Origin: Microcella humidisoli
GTDB lineage: Bacteria; Actinomycetota; Actinomycetes; Actinomycetales; Microbacteriaceae
Length of the DNA stretch: 64,000 bases
Reading direction: 5' to 3'
Assembly: GCF_024362325.1 (NCBI RefSeq)
Contig: NZ_CP101497.1
Location: 930,001-994,000 of the forward strand
In this document: positions 50,319-58,885 of the stretch, piece after piece
Layout: each line of letters starts with the position of its first letter
Numbering within the stretch: the stretch's first letter is position 1
Made by a program: the position numbers and the translations under genes
The notes under the pieces: generated by a model
Told to the model about the DNA's origin: nothing
Seen by the model: only the letters and a program-made list of their open reading frames with translations
Databases searched by the model: none

Positions 50319-53152
50319 GGCCGCGTGGCGCGCTCGAGCAGTTCGAGCACGTGCACGTACGGCAGGCCCGTGGCGCGGGTCATGCCGAGCTCGCACGTGC
50401 GGTTGGCACTCACGGCGTGGTCGAAGTCTCCGCCCTCGACGCTCAGCCGGGCAAGGTCGGCGACCTCGTCGGCCGTGGCTGCCGCCGTGAGCTCGGGATG
50501 CAGCATGCCGCGGTCGCCCGCGAAGGCGCAGCATCCCCAGGCCTCGGGCACGACCGCCTCGTCGGCGACGGCACGCGCGATCGCGACGAGCGCGTCGGTC
50601 GCACCGAGCTCCTGCGTCGAGCACGTCGGATGCACGGCCACCCGCCCCTGCCGCCGCAGCACCTCCAGCCGGGGCAGCAGGGTCTCGGCGGCGAAGGTCA
50701 CGGCGTCGATCACGCGAGACGACGCCGACTCTGCCGCCAGCAGCCCCGCGAAGCCCTCCGTGCACGAGGCCGCGTCGCTGATGATCGGCAGCCCGGCCGC
50801 CGCGGGGCCGAGCGCCTCGACCGCGCCGCGCACCCGGTCACGCATCGACGCGTGGCCGGCGGCGTGGCCCTTCGACTTCCACGGGGTGCCGCAGCACATC
50901 CCGTCGATGCCCTCGGGCACGAGGAGGGTCACGCCCGCGCGCTCGCACAGGGCGAGCAACGCGGCTGTCGCTCCTCCGGCGCCAGCATCGCCACCCACAC
51001 CACCGCCCTCGGGACCGAACATCGTGCCGACACAGGCCGGCAGGTAGACCGCGGAGTACTGCGTCGCCGACACGGGCGATGCGAAGCGCACGACGGGCGA
51101 GGCCTCGAGCACCCGCGAGCGGCGCGCGCCGCCGCGCGGCAGGCCGGCCTCGTAGCGCGGCACGACGTCGGTGCCGAGCACCGCGCGGGCGGCCGAGCTC
51201 GCCGCGCGCACGAGCGGGGTCGGCAACGCATCCGCCACCGTCAGGGCGACGGAGGCCGTGCGAGTCGTGGCGTCCCAGCGCTCGGCGGCGGCGTTCCACA
51301 CGCCGCGGCCGGGCGCACGGGACTCCGCGCGCAGGCGTCGCACGAGGTCACCCGTGTTGATCGAGACCGGGCAGGCGATGCCGCACAGCCCGTCGACGGC
51401 GCACGTCTGCACGCTCTCGTAGGGCTCGTCCACGCGCAGCGCCTCGACGAGCGCGGCGTCGCCGCGCGCCTCGGCCGCCGCGAGCTCACGCCGCACGACG
51501 ATGCGTTGCCGCGGCGTCAGGGTGAGCGAGCGGCTCGGGCAGGTCGGCTCGCAGTAGCCGCACTCGACGCAGCGGTCGACCTCGACCTCGACGGTCGGCG
51601 TGGTCTTGAGGTGCTTGAGGTGCGCCTGCGGGTCATCGGTGATGATGACGCCCGGGTTGAGCACGCCCGCCGGGTCGCACAGCCGCTTGAGCTCGCGCAT
51701 GACCGCCATGAGCTCGGGCCCGTACTGCCGCTCGACGAACGGCGCCATGATGCGGCCCGTGCCGTGCTCGGCCTTGAGCGTGCCCCCCTGTGCGAGCACG
51801 AGCTCGACGATCTCCTCCGTCACGGCGGCGTAGCGCGCGACGCCCTCGGGCGAGTCGAAGCGCTCGGTGAGCAGGAAGTGGATGTTGCCGTCCTTCGCGT
51901 GCCCGAAGATCACGGCGCTCTCGTAGCCGTGCCGAGCGAACATCGCCTCGAGCGCCTCGCACGTGGGCAGCAGGTTCGCGACCGGCACGGCGACGTCTTC
52001 GAGCAGCGCCGTGGTGCCGCTCGGGCGCGCTCCGGCCACGGCGGGGTACAGGCCCTTGCGCACGTGCCACAGCGCAGCCCGCTCGGCGGGCTCGCGCGAG
52101 AACGCGAACTCGGCGGCGAGCGGCAGTCCGGCGACGGCCGCCTCGGCGCGGGCGAGGCCGCTCGTGAGCTCCGCATCCGTGGCCGCGTGCACCTCGATGA
52201 GCAGCGCCGCATGCCGGTCGATTTCGAGCCGCGTGATCGCCGCGGGCGCGTCCGAGAGGGTCTGCGCGACGCGCAGCGACGTGGCGTCCATGAGCTCGAT
52301 CGTCGCGAGACCCACGGCGACGAGGGCGGGCAGCGCGGCGGTCGCGGCCGCCAGGGTCGGGAAGACGAGCAGCCCCGTCGCGACGAGCGGCGCGACCGGC
52401 ACCGTGCGGAACACCGCCTCGCCCACCCAGCCGAGCGTGCCCTCGCTACCGACCATGAGGCGCACGAGCAGGTCGATGGGCCGCTCGTGGTCGAGCAGGC
52501 TGTTGAGGCCGTAGCCCATCGTGTTCTTCATCGCGAACAGGCGACGGATGCTCGCCACCGACTGCTCGTCGGCGAGCACCCGCGCCCGCAGGGCCGATAG
52601 CCCGGCCCAGAGCTCGGGGGCGGCGGCCCGTAGCTGCTCGTCCGCATCGGCGGCAGCGGAATCGATCACGGCGCCGCTCGCGAGCACGAGGGTCATCGAC
52701 TCAAGCGTTTGGTAGGTGTTCTGCTCGGTTCCGCACGCCATGCCGCTCGAGTTGTTGGCGATGACGCCGCCGATCGTGCAGGCGATCTCGCTCGCCGGGT
52801 CGGGGCCGAGACGGCGGCCGTGCCGCGCGAGTCGGGCGTTGACCTGGCGCACGGTCGCGCCGGGCTGCACGCGCACGCGCTCACCGCCGTCGAGCACCTC
52901 GATGCCGCGGAACTCCGCGCGCGTGTCGACGAGCAACTGGTCGGTGACGGCCTGGCCCGAGAGGCTCGTGCCGCCCGAGCGGAACGTCAGCGGGCTTCCC
53001 GTGCGGCTCGCCTCGGCGAGCACCGCGGCGACCTGCTCGATCGTGGCGGGGGTCGCGACCGTGTGCGGGCGCAACAGGTAATGGCTCGCGTCGTGCGCCA
53101 TCGCGACGAGATCGATCGCGCGCTGCGTGCTGACGGTGTGCGCAGCATCCAC
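50315..53152 (-). CDS. D-lactate dehydrogenase-like FAD/Fe-S oxidoreductase (GlcD-GlcF fusion)
   Basis: This 945-residue protein fuses a VAO-type FAD domain (FRSGGTSLSGQAVTDQ, GGVIANNSSGMACGTEQN), an FAD-oxidase C-terminal domain with AEHGTGRIMAPFVE, two 4Fe-4S motifs (CVECGYCEPTCPSRSL and CAVDGLCGIACPVSINTG) and a C-terminal CCG domain (CCGTPWKSKGH, CCAFAGDRGML). It resembles membrane-associated Dld-type enzymes that oxidise D-lactate or other 2-hydroxy acids and pass electrons to quinone. GTG at 53152 is chosen because TATGAT stands 7 bases before it; an ATG at 53164 adds four residues. Confidence 0.88.
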   Translation of the reverse strand: MDAAHTVSTQRAIDLVAMAHDASHYLLRPHTVATPATIEQVAAVLAEASRTGSPLTFRSGGTSLSGQAVTDQLLVDTRAEFRGIEVLDGGERVRVQPGATVRQVNARLARHGRRLGPDPASEIACTIGGVIANNSSGMACGTEQNTYQTLESMTLVLASGAVIDSAAADADEQLRAAAPELWAGLSALRARVLADEQSVASIRRLFAMKNTMGYGLNSLLDHERPIDLLVRLMVGSEGTLGWVGEAVFRTVPVAPLVATGLLVFPTLAAATAALPALVAVGLATIELMDATSLRVAQTLSDAPAAITRLEIDRHAALLIEVHAATDAELTSGLARAEAAVAGLPLAAEFAFSREPAERAALWHVRKGLYPAVAGARPSGTTALLEDVAVPVANLLPTCEALEAMFARHGYESAVIFGHAKDGNIHFLLTERFDSPEGVARYAAVTEEIVELVLAQGGTLKAEHGTGRIMAPFVERQYGPELMAVMRELKRLCDPAGVLNPGVIITDDPQAHLKHLKTTPTVEVEVDRCVECGYCEPTCPSRSLTLTPRQRIVVRRELAAAEARGDAALVEALRVDEPYESVQTCAVDGLCGIACPVSINTGDLVRRLRAESRAPGRGVWNAAAERWDATTRTASVALTVADALPTPLVRAASSAARAVLGTDVVPRYEAGLPRGGARRSRVLEASPVVRFASPVSATQYSAVYLPACVGTMFGPEGGGVGGDAGAGGATAALLALCERAGVTLLVPEGIDGMCCGTPWKSKGHAAGHASMRDRVRGAVEALGPAAAGLPIISDAASCTEGFAGLLAAESASSRVIDAVTFAAETLLPRLEVLRRQGRVAVHPTCSTQELGATDALVAIARAVADEAVVPEAWGCCAFAGDRGMLHPELTAAATADEVADLARLSVEGGDFDHAVSANRTCELGMTRATGLPYVHVLELLERATRP

Positions 53153-53159
53153 AGCAATG

Positions 53160-53186
53160 ATCATATCTAAGCGCTGCCAGTAGGCT
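53160..53186. promoter_or_regulatory. Divergent leaderless promoters of the D-lactate dehydrogenase-like and HAD genes
   Basis: Minus strand: TATGAT (53165-53160), 7 bases, GTG at 53152. Plus strand: TAGGCT (53181-53186), 7 bases, ATG at 53194. The two -10 hexamers are 15 bases apart, so their -35 regions must cross. Confidence 0.55.
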
Positions 53187-53193
53187 GACGCGC

Positions 53194-53991
53194 ATGAGCG
53201 ACCGCCGCGAGATCGAGTGCTGGCTGACCGATATGGACGGCGTGCTCGTGCACGAGAACACTCCCCTGCCGGGCGCCGTCGAGCTCATCGCGCAGTGGCG
53301 CGACACGGGAACGCCGTTTCTCGTGCTCACGAACAACTCGATCTTCACGCCGCGCGATCTCGCGGCGCGGCTGCGGGCGAGCGGGCTCGACGTGCCCGAG
53401 GAGTCGATCTGGACGAGCGCCCTGGCGACCGCCGACTTCTGCGCGAGCCAGATTCCGGGCGGCCGCGCCTACGTCATCGGCGAGGCGGGCCTCACGACGG
53501 CGCTGCACGAGGCCGGCTTCATCATGACCGAGACCGACCCCGACTACGTCGTCGTCGGCGAGACGCGCAACTATTCCTTCGACGCCATCACGAAGGCGAT
53601 CCGCCTCATCGGCCAGGGTGCGCGCTTCATCGCCACCAACCCCGACGCGACCGGTCCGAGCGCCGACGGACCGATGCCCGCGACGGGCGCGATCTCGGCG
53701 CTCATCACCAAGGCCACGGGCAAAGACCCCTACGTCGTCGGCAAGCCGAACCCCATGATGTTCCGTTCGGCGATGAACCGCATCGGCGCCCACAGCGAGA
53801 ACACCGCCATGATCGGCGACCGCATGGACACCGACATCGTCGCGGGCATCGAGGCCGGCCTGCACACCGTGCTCGTGCTCACGGGCATCAGCGACGACGC
53901 CGAGATCGCGCGCTACCCGTTCCGCCCCGACGAGATTCTGCAGGGCGTGCACGAGCTCGTCGACCCGCGGCCGATCGAGACCGAGCTGTAG
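53194..53991 (+). CDS. HAD-superfamily phosphatase, subfamily IIA (NagD-like)
   Basis: This 265-residue phosphatase has the HAD motifs: WLTDMDGVLVHEN with the nucleophilic Asp, FLVLTNNS with the Thr/Ser, GKPNPMMFRSAM with the Lys, and MIGDRMDTDIVAGIEAG with the final Asp residues. The cap between motifs II and III is of the NagD/PNPase IIA type. Members dephosphorylate sugar phosphates, nucleotides or p-nitrophenyl phosphate. The start is ATG at 53194, 7 bases after TAGGCT, probably leaderless. Confidence 0.9.
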   Translation: MSDRREIECWLTDMDGVLVHENTPLPGAVELIAQWRDTGTPFLVLTNNSIFTPRDLAARLRASGLDVPEESIWTSALATADFCASQIPGGRAYVIGEAGLTTALHEAGFIMTETDPDYVVVGETRNYSFDAITKAIRLIGQGARFIATNPDATGPSADGPMPATGAISALITKATGKDPYVVGKPNPMMFRSAMNRIGAHSENTAMIGDRMDTDIVAGIEAGLHTVLVLTGISDDAEIARYPFRPDEILQGVHELVDPRPIETEL

Positions 53992-54013
53992 CCCGCGGGC
54001 GTCAGCCCCCGGG

Positions 54014-55225
54014 TCAGCCCGCGATGCCGGGGCCCGCGATCGAGCGCCCGAGCAGCTCGCCCGAGGCGCGGCTCGCGAAGCAGAAGTAGTCGCGCTCGCC
54101 CGCATCCCACTGCTCGGCCGTGACGGGGAACGCGCCTTGCACCTGCAGGTCGGTCACGTTGCCCGCGATCGCGAGGTCGAGCACGCCCTCGGCGCTGCAC
54201 AGGATGGGGATCTGGGCCGCGAGGGCCTCCTCCCCCGGGAACGGCCCCTGGTCGACGGCGCCCTCTGCGATCGGGAACGCCGCACGCACCACCAGCTGCG
54301 CCGTATGCGGCACGGTGCAGTCGACGACCGTGTACGTCTCCTGCCAGGCGTCGACGTAGGGCTCGAGGCACTCGCCGCCCAGCAGCTCGTCCCAGCGGTA
54401 CTCTCCCGGCGCGACAGGTCCGACGGGCGCGGCGATGTCGGTCTCGACGGGGGTCGGGCTCGGTGTCGGCGAGGGCAGGGCACCGGGGGCAGGGCCCAGC
54501 AGCAGCGGGATGCGCGTACCGAGCGCGAAGATCGCCACGAGGGCGAGCACCGCCACGAGAGACCCCGCGACCCACAGCAGAATCTTCTGGGTGCGGCCGA
54601 GCGGCGCGCGCGGCGCATCCGCCGTTGCCTCGCCGTCGGCGCGACGCGTCGCGCGCGGCGCCGCGGGGATCAGGGCCTCGTCGTACTCCTGGAAGCTCTC
54701 GACCCCGAACAGTTCGTCGAGAGCGCCGCCCTGCTCGGGCTCACGCAGCAGCTCGGTCGCGGCATCGCCGACGGGCGGCACGATTTCGGCGGGCTGGGTC
54801 GGCTCGGGCTCGACGATGGGCTGCGTCGCGCCCGGGTCGGGGAACGAGGGCTGCATGGCGGTCGGCGGCGGGAACGCGGCGGGCTCGACGAGCGGCGGCG
54901 GGGTCAGCGGGTCCGGCGTGAACTGCGGCGGGGTCAGCGGCGGTGGGGTCAGCGGGCTCGGGGGGAGCGGTGCCGGGGCCTGCGGCGGCGGGTTCTGCGG
55001 CGGGGGAGGGAAAGCCGACGGAACGACGGGTGGCGCGACTGGCGGGGCCACGGGCGGGGCCGCGGGCGGCGGCGCGACCGGCGGCAACACGGGCGGCGGC
55101 GCCACCGGCGGCACCACGGGCTCGGGCGCGGGTTTCTCCTCCGCCCCGCCCCCGAACTGCATGCGGAACCACTCGTCGGCGTCGAAGGCGCCCGTCTCGT
55201 CGTCGCGGTCGCGCTCGTCGGTCAT
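54014..55225 (-). CDS. Proline-rich membrane protein with septum-formation domain
   Basis: This 403-residue protein has a long Pro-rich cytoplasmic region (about residues 30-150, dense PPVAPP and PPLTPP repeats), one membrane helix near residue 220 (LLWVAGSLVAVLALVAIFAL), a Pro/Ser/Thr linker and an outer domain with four cysteines (GGECLEPYVDAWQETYTVVDCTVPHTAQLV ... ILCSAEG ... DYFCFAS), the pattern of the actinobacterial septum-formation domain. A part in division or wall assembly is possible but not shown. The ATG overlaps the pyrE stop (ATGA at 55222). Confidence 0.8.
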   Translation of the reverse strand: MTDERDRDDETGAFDADEWFRMQFGGGAEEKPAPEPVVPPVAPPPVLPPVAPPPAAPPVAPPVAPPVVPSAFPPPPQNPPPQAPAPLPPSPLTPPPLTPPQFTPDPLTPPPLVEPAAFPPPTAMQPSFPDPGATQPIVEPEPTQPAEIVPPVGDAATELLREPEQGGALDELFGVESFQEYDEALIPAAPRATRRADGEATADAPRAPLGRTQKILLWVAGSLVAVLALVAIFALGTRIPLLLGPAPGALPSPTPSPTPVETDIAAPVGPVAPGEYRWDELLGGECLEPYVDAWQETYTVVDCTVPHTAQLVVRAAFPIAEGAVDQGPFPGEEALAAQIPILCSAEGVLDLAIAGNVTDLQVQGAFPVTAEQWDAGERDYFCFASRASGELLGRSIAGPGIAG

Positions 55226-55770
55226 GCGAGCCCCAGGTCGGTCAGGCCGATCGCGGCACGGTACTCGTAGCCCGCCTCCTCGATCACGCGCCGCGCATCC
55301 GTCGCTCGATCGACGACGACGGCAACGGCCACGACGGTCGCTCCGGCGGCTTCGAGGGCGCGGGCCGCCGTGAGCGGTGAACCGCCCGTCGTCGACGTGT
55401 CTTCAAGCACGATGACGCGCTTGCCCGCGACGGCGGGGCCCTCGACCTGCTTGCCCCGGCCGTGATCTTTCGGGGCCTTGCGCACGACGAAGGCGTCGTA
55501 GGCGAGCCCGCGAGCGGCGGCCTGGTGCAGCACAGCCGAGGCGACCGGGTCGGCGCCCATGGTGAGCCCGCCGACGGCGGCGATGTCGGGGATGTCGGCG
55601 ATCAGGTCGGTCATGACCTGCCCGATGAGCGGCGCCACCCGGTGGTCGAGGCTCACCGTGCGCAGGTCGATGTAGTACGACGCGGTCGCACCGCTCGTGA
55701 GCGTGAACTCGCCGTGGAACACGGCCTCATCACGGATGTACTGGATGAGCTGATCGCGGGCCTCGGTCAC
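55222..55770 (-). CDS. pyrE: Orotate phosphoribosyltransferase
   Basis: PyrE adds ribose phosphate from PRPP to orotate in pyrimidine synthesis. The 182-residue protein has LTSGATASYYIDLRTVSLD, VGGLTMGADPVASAVLHQAA, FVVRKAPKDHGRGKQVEGP and the PRPP loop VIVLEDTSTTGGSPLTAA. GTG at 55770 is 7 bases after a TACAGT -10; GTG at 55779 overlaps that -10 and is less likely. It is coupled to the septum-domain gene and is divergent from xthA with only 30 bases between starts. Confidence 0.94.
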   Translation of the reverse strand: MTEARDQLIQYIRDEAVFHGEFTLTSGATASYYIDLRTVSLDHRVAPLIGQVMTDLIADIPDIAAVGGLTMGADPVASAVLHQAAARGLAYDAFVVRKAPKDHGRGKQVEGPAVAGKRVIVLEDTSTTGGSPLTAARALEAAGATVVAVAVVVDRATDARRVIEEAGYEYRAAIGLTDLGLA

Positions 55771-55777
55771 ACCGTTC

Positions 55778-55794
55778 ACTGTAGTTCGTAGGCT
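55778..55794. promoter_or_regulatory. Back-to-back leaderless promoters of pyrE and xthA
   Basis: Minus -10 TACAGT (55783-55778) and plus -10 TAGGCT (55789-55794) are separated by 5 bases. Any -35 at normal spacing would lie in or at the start codon of the opposite gene. Confidence 0.6.
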
Positions 55795-55800
55795 GGGCCC

Positions 55801-56646
55801 ATGCGCATCGCCACCTGGAACGTCAACTCCATCCGTACCCGCCACGGCCGCGTCGTCGACTGGCTCGTGAACGCCGATGTCGATGTGCTCGCGATGCAGG
55901 AGATCAAGTGCACGCCCGCGCAGTTTCCCCTCGAGCCCTTTGAGGCCGCGGGCTACGAGGTCGTGCTGCACGGCCTCAACCAGTGGAACGGCGTCGCGAT
56001 CGCGAGCCGCCTGCCGATGACCGACATCGAGATCGGCTTCAGCGGCCAGCCCGGTTTCGCGAAGGGCCACGATCCTGATTCGGGTCAGGATGCTCCGCTC
56101 GAGGCCCGCGCGATCGGCGCGACGGTCGACGACGTGCGGCTGTGGAGCCTCTACGTGCCGAACGGCCGCGGGCTCGACGACCCGCACATGGACTACAAGC
56201 TGCGCTTCCTGCGCGCGCTCGCCGACGACAGCGCGCGGTGGCTCGGTGCGAACCCGGGCGGCGCGCTCGCGCTCATGGGCGACTTCAATGTGGCCCCGAC
56301 CGACGCCGACATGGGCGATCCGAGTTTCGTGCCCGGACTGTCGACCCACATCTCGCCCGCCGAGCGCGAGGCCTTCGCGACCCTCGAGCAGGCGGGACTG
56401 ACCGACGTCGTGCGGCCGCTCGTGCCGACCGGCTACACCTTCTGGGACTACAAGCAACTGCGGTTCCCGCGCGACGAGGGCATGCGCATCGACTTCATCC
56501 TCGGCTCGCCGGGCCTCGCCGACCGGGTGGCGGATGCGCGCATCGAGCGCGAGCAGCGCAAGGGCGACGCCCCCAGCGATCACGTGCCCGTGCTGGTCGA
56601 TCTCGTCGGCGATGACGACGACGACGATCGCCCGATGATCTTCTAG
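55801..56646 (+). CDS. xthA: Exodeoxyribonuclease III (AP endonuclease family)
   Basis: This 281-residue Mg2+-dependent nuclease removes 3' blocks and cuts at abasic sites in DNA repair. It begins MRIATWNVNSIRTR and has VLAMQEIKC with the metal-binding Glu, GLDDPHMDYKLRFL, LMGDFNVAPTDADMGD and PSDHVPVLVDL with the catalytic Asp-His. The C-terminus is very acidic (DDDDDD). ATG at 55801 is 6 bases after a TAGGCT -10. It is divergent from pyrE. Confidence 0.94.
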   Translation: MRIATWNVNSIRTRHGRVVDWLVNADVDVLAMQEIKCTPAQFPLEPFEAAGYEVVLHGLNQWNGVAIASRLPMTDIEIGFSGQPGFAKGHDPDSGQDAPLEARAIGATVDDVRLWSLYVPNGRGLDDPHMDYKLRFLRALADDSARWLGANPGGALALMGDFNVAPTDADMGDPSFVPGLSTHISPAEREAFATLEQAGLTDVVRPLVPTGYTFWDYKQLRFPRDEGMRIDFILGSPGLADRVADARIEREQRKGDAPSDHVPVLVDLVGDDDDDDRPMIF

Positions 56647-56685
56647 ACGCGCCCCGCTCGGCCACGGCCGGTAAGGTCGACACCC

Positions 56686-57330
56686 GTGAGCATCGACCAG
56701 TGGGCCATCAGCGTCATGGAGACTCTCGGCGTGTTCGGGGCCGCGCTGCTGGTCGCGATCGAGAGCCTCTTCCCGCCGATCCCCAGCGAGCTGATCCTGC
56801 CACTCGCGGGCTTCACCGCGAGCCGTGGCTCGTTCGACCTCGTGAGCGTCATCATCGCGACGACGATCGGCTCGCTGGTGGGCGCCGTCGTGCTCTACTA
56901 CCTCGGCCGCGCGATCGGCGAAGAGCGTCTCGTGCACCTCGCGAACCGCATCCCGTTCATGAGCGGTGCCGACGTGACGAAGACGATGGGGTGGTTCCAT
57001 CGCTTCGGCCCCGTGGCCGTGCTCATCGGACGCTTCATCCCTATCGTGCGCAGCCTGATCTCGATCCCCGCGGGTATCGATCGCATGCGGCTGTGGCTGT
57101 TCCTGCTGCTCACGGCGATCGGCAGCGGCATCTGGAACACGCTCTTCGTGGTGCTGGGCTTCGTGCTCGGGGAGAACTGGGTGGTCGTCGAAGACATCGC
57201 CTCGCGGTACAGCCGGGCGGTGCTCGTGATCGCGATCATCGTCGTGGTCGCCTTCATCGCGTGGCGCGTCGTGCGGCTCGTTCGCCGACGCCGGGCCGAG
57301 GACGAGGCGCCGACGCCCCCGCAGCCCTAG
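56686..57330 (+). CDS. DedA-family membrane protein
   Basis: This 214-residue protein has the DedA/VTT pattern: ESLFPPIPSELILPLAGF with the re-entrant loop, GSLVGAVVLYYLGRAIG, FGPVAVLIGRFIPIVRSLISIPAGIDRM with the conserved FxRFxPxxR, and four or five helices. DedA proteins are linked to lipid scrambling, membrane energetics and drug tolerance. The start is GTG at 56686, 8 bases after TAAGGT. The stop shares CTAG with the convergent AEC gene. Confidence 0.92.
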   Translation: MSIDQWAISVMETLGVFGAALLVAIESLFPPIPSELILPLAGFTASRGSFDLVSVIIATTIGSLVGAVVLYYLGRAIGEERLVHLANRIPFMSGADVTKTMGWFHRFGPVAVLIGRFIPIVRSLISIPAGIDRMRLWLFLLLTAIGSGIWNTLFVVLGFVLGENWVVVEDIASRYSRAVLVIAIIVVVAFIAWRVVRLVRRRRAEDEAPTPPQP

Positions 57331-58253
57331 CGCGGCGCGAGCAGCGCGGCGATCACGATGAGCGCCGGTACCGAGAGCACGGTGGTGATGAGCACAGCAT
57401 CCCGCGCCACGGGCACCGCGCGCTCGAACCGCACCGCGTAGTTGAAGACGTTCTGCGCGGTCGGCAGCGCCGCGAGCACGACGACCGCGAACAGCGGCAG
57501 GCCATCGAGCCCGATGACGAACGCGCCGATCGCCCACGCGATGGTGGGCATCGCGACGATCTTGAGGCTCACCGCGAGCAGGATGTCGCGGCGCCCCGAT
57601 CCGGGTTCGAGGATGCGCCGGCCGTGCAGCGACATGCCGAAGAGCAGCAGCACGGTCGGCACCGCGGCGGCCCCGATGAGGTGGAAGGGCTCCATGACCG
57701 CCTCGGGCAGCTCGACCCCGGTCACCGAGAGCAGCAGGCCGAGCGCCGAACCGATGATGAGCGGGTTGCGGATGGGCTGGCTCAGCACGCGCCCGACCGA
57801 GAGGGTGCCGCTCGTCGTGACGTCGAGGATCGTGAGCGCGATGGGCGTGAGGATGACGAGCTGCAGCAGGATGATTGGCGCGGCGAAGGCCGGATCGCCG
57901 AGCACGTAGGCGGCGATCGGCAGCCCGATGTTGTTCGCGTTGGCGTAGCCCGAGGCGAGCGAGCCGATCGTCGTCTCGGGCACGGCCCGTCGCCACACGA
58001 GCCGGGCGACGAGAGCGAACACGGCCATGCAGGTGAGGGCGGCGATCGCCGAGACGGGCAGCAGCGCCGAGAACAGCTGCCGCGCATCGGCCTCGGCGAG
58101 CACGGTGAAGAGCAGGGCGGGCGAGAGCACGAAGAACGCGAAGCGCCCGAGCACGAACTCCGCGTGCGGGCCCAGGATGCCCAGGCGGCCGACGAGGTAG
58201 CCCACGGCGATCACCGCTCCGATGATCGCGAATCCGATGAGCACACCAGCCAT
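57327..58253 (-). CDS. AEC-family (auxin efflux carrier-like) transporter
   Basis: This 308-residue permease has ten predicted helices in two five-helix halves, with the AEC features ANANNIGLPIAAYVLG in the first half and VPTVLLLFGMSLHGRR in the second. LPTAQNVFNYAVRFERAV is also typical. Members export auxin-like or dicarboxylate anions such as malonate. The start is ATG at 58253. It converges on the DedA gene with a shared stop. Confidence 0.9.
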   Translation of the reverse strand: MAGVLIGFAIIGAVIAVGYLVGRLGILGPHAEFVLGRFAFFVLSPALLFTVLAEADARQLFSALLPVSAIAALTCMAVFALVARLVWRRAVPETTIGSLASGYANANNIGLPIAAYVLGDPAFAAPIILLQLVILTPIALTILDVTTSGTLSVGRVLSQPIRNPLIIGSALGLLLSVTGVELPEAVMEPFHLIGAAAVPTVLLLFGMSLHGRRILEPGSGRRDILLAVSLKIVAMPTIAWAIGAFVIGLDGLPLFAVVVLAALPTAQNVFNYAVRFERAVPVARDAVLITTVLSVPALIVIAALLAPR

Positions 58254-58350
58254 AGGGACAGTGTCTCGCAAGTAGGGACTACTCATGGAATCGCGCGCGC
58301 AAGAGGAGCACACTGGACGCACACAGCATTCCGAACGACTGGAGTCCACT

Positions 58351-58821
58351 ATGCGTCGCACCGTTCCCGCCATCACCGCCCTGAGCCTCGGTCTCGCCCT
58401 CACGCTCAGCGGCTGCTTCGCCAATCCGCTCGACCAGCTCACCGAGGGCCTCGTCGAGGGCGGCGTCGAGCAGATCATCGAAGACCAGACCGGGGTCGAC
58501 GTCGACGTCGACGGCACGGGCGCGAGCCTGCCCGACAGCTGGCCCGCCGACGTGCCGACGGTCGGCGGCACCGTGCAGTTCTCCGCCGCCACGGCGGACA
58601 TCTACACCGCCGCGATCGAGACCCCGAGCGTCGCCGCCGGAGAGGCCGCGTACACCGACCTGCTCGACGCGGGATTCACGCAGGTCGCGGAGTTCCAGGT
58701 GAGCGATGACGCCTCGTCGCGAACCTTTGAGAACAGCACGTGGACGGTGAACGTCGTCGTCGCCGCGAACGCCGACGGCACGGGCCAGGTGCAGTACACG
58801 ATCACGCCGATCACGCAGTAG
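58351..58821 (+). CDS. Small lipoprotein, 156 residues
   Basis: The protein has a lipoprotein signal with lipobox LSGC and cysteine 22, then an acidic mature domain of about 135 residues (LPDSWPADVPTVGGTVQFSAAT, VAAGEAAYTDLLDAGFTQVAEF, TWTVNVVVAANADGTGQVQYTITP). The mature part looks like a small alpha/beta sandwich exposed outside the membrane. Function unknown. The start is ATG at 58351 after TGGAG. Upstream lies a small palindrome AGTAG-gga-CTACT (58271-58283). Confidence 0.8.
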   Translation: MRRTVPAITALSLGLALTLSGCFANPLDQLTEGLVEGGVEQIIEDQTGVDVDVDGTGASLPDSWPADVPTVGGTVQFSAATADIYTAAIETPSVAAGEAAYTDLLDAGFTQVAEFQVSDDASSRTFENSTWTVNVVVAANADGTGQVQYTITPITQ

Positions 58822-58885
58822 CGCCCGCTCCCCACCAGCGACAAGCGCTCTTCCGACCCGGGGGCGCGGGCGACGACGACACCCG

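Noticed and set aside
50240-52600. Very long open frames antisense to real genes (also 7391-10078 minus, 58961-61672 plus, 33032-35455 minus)
   Set aside because: They mirror strongly coding genes, consist of low-complexity Arg/Ala/Gly-rich text without family motifs, and arise because high third-position G+C removes stops from the opposite strand.
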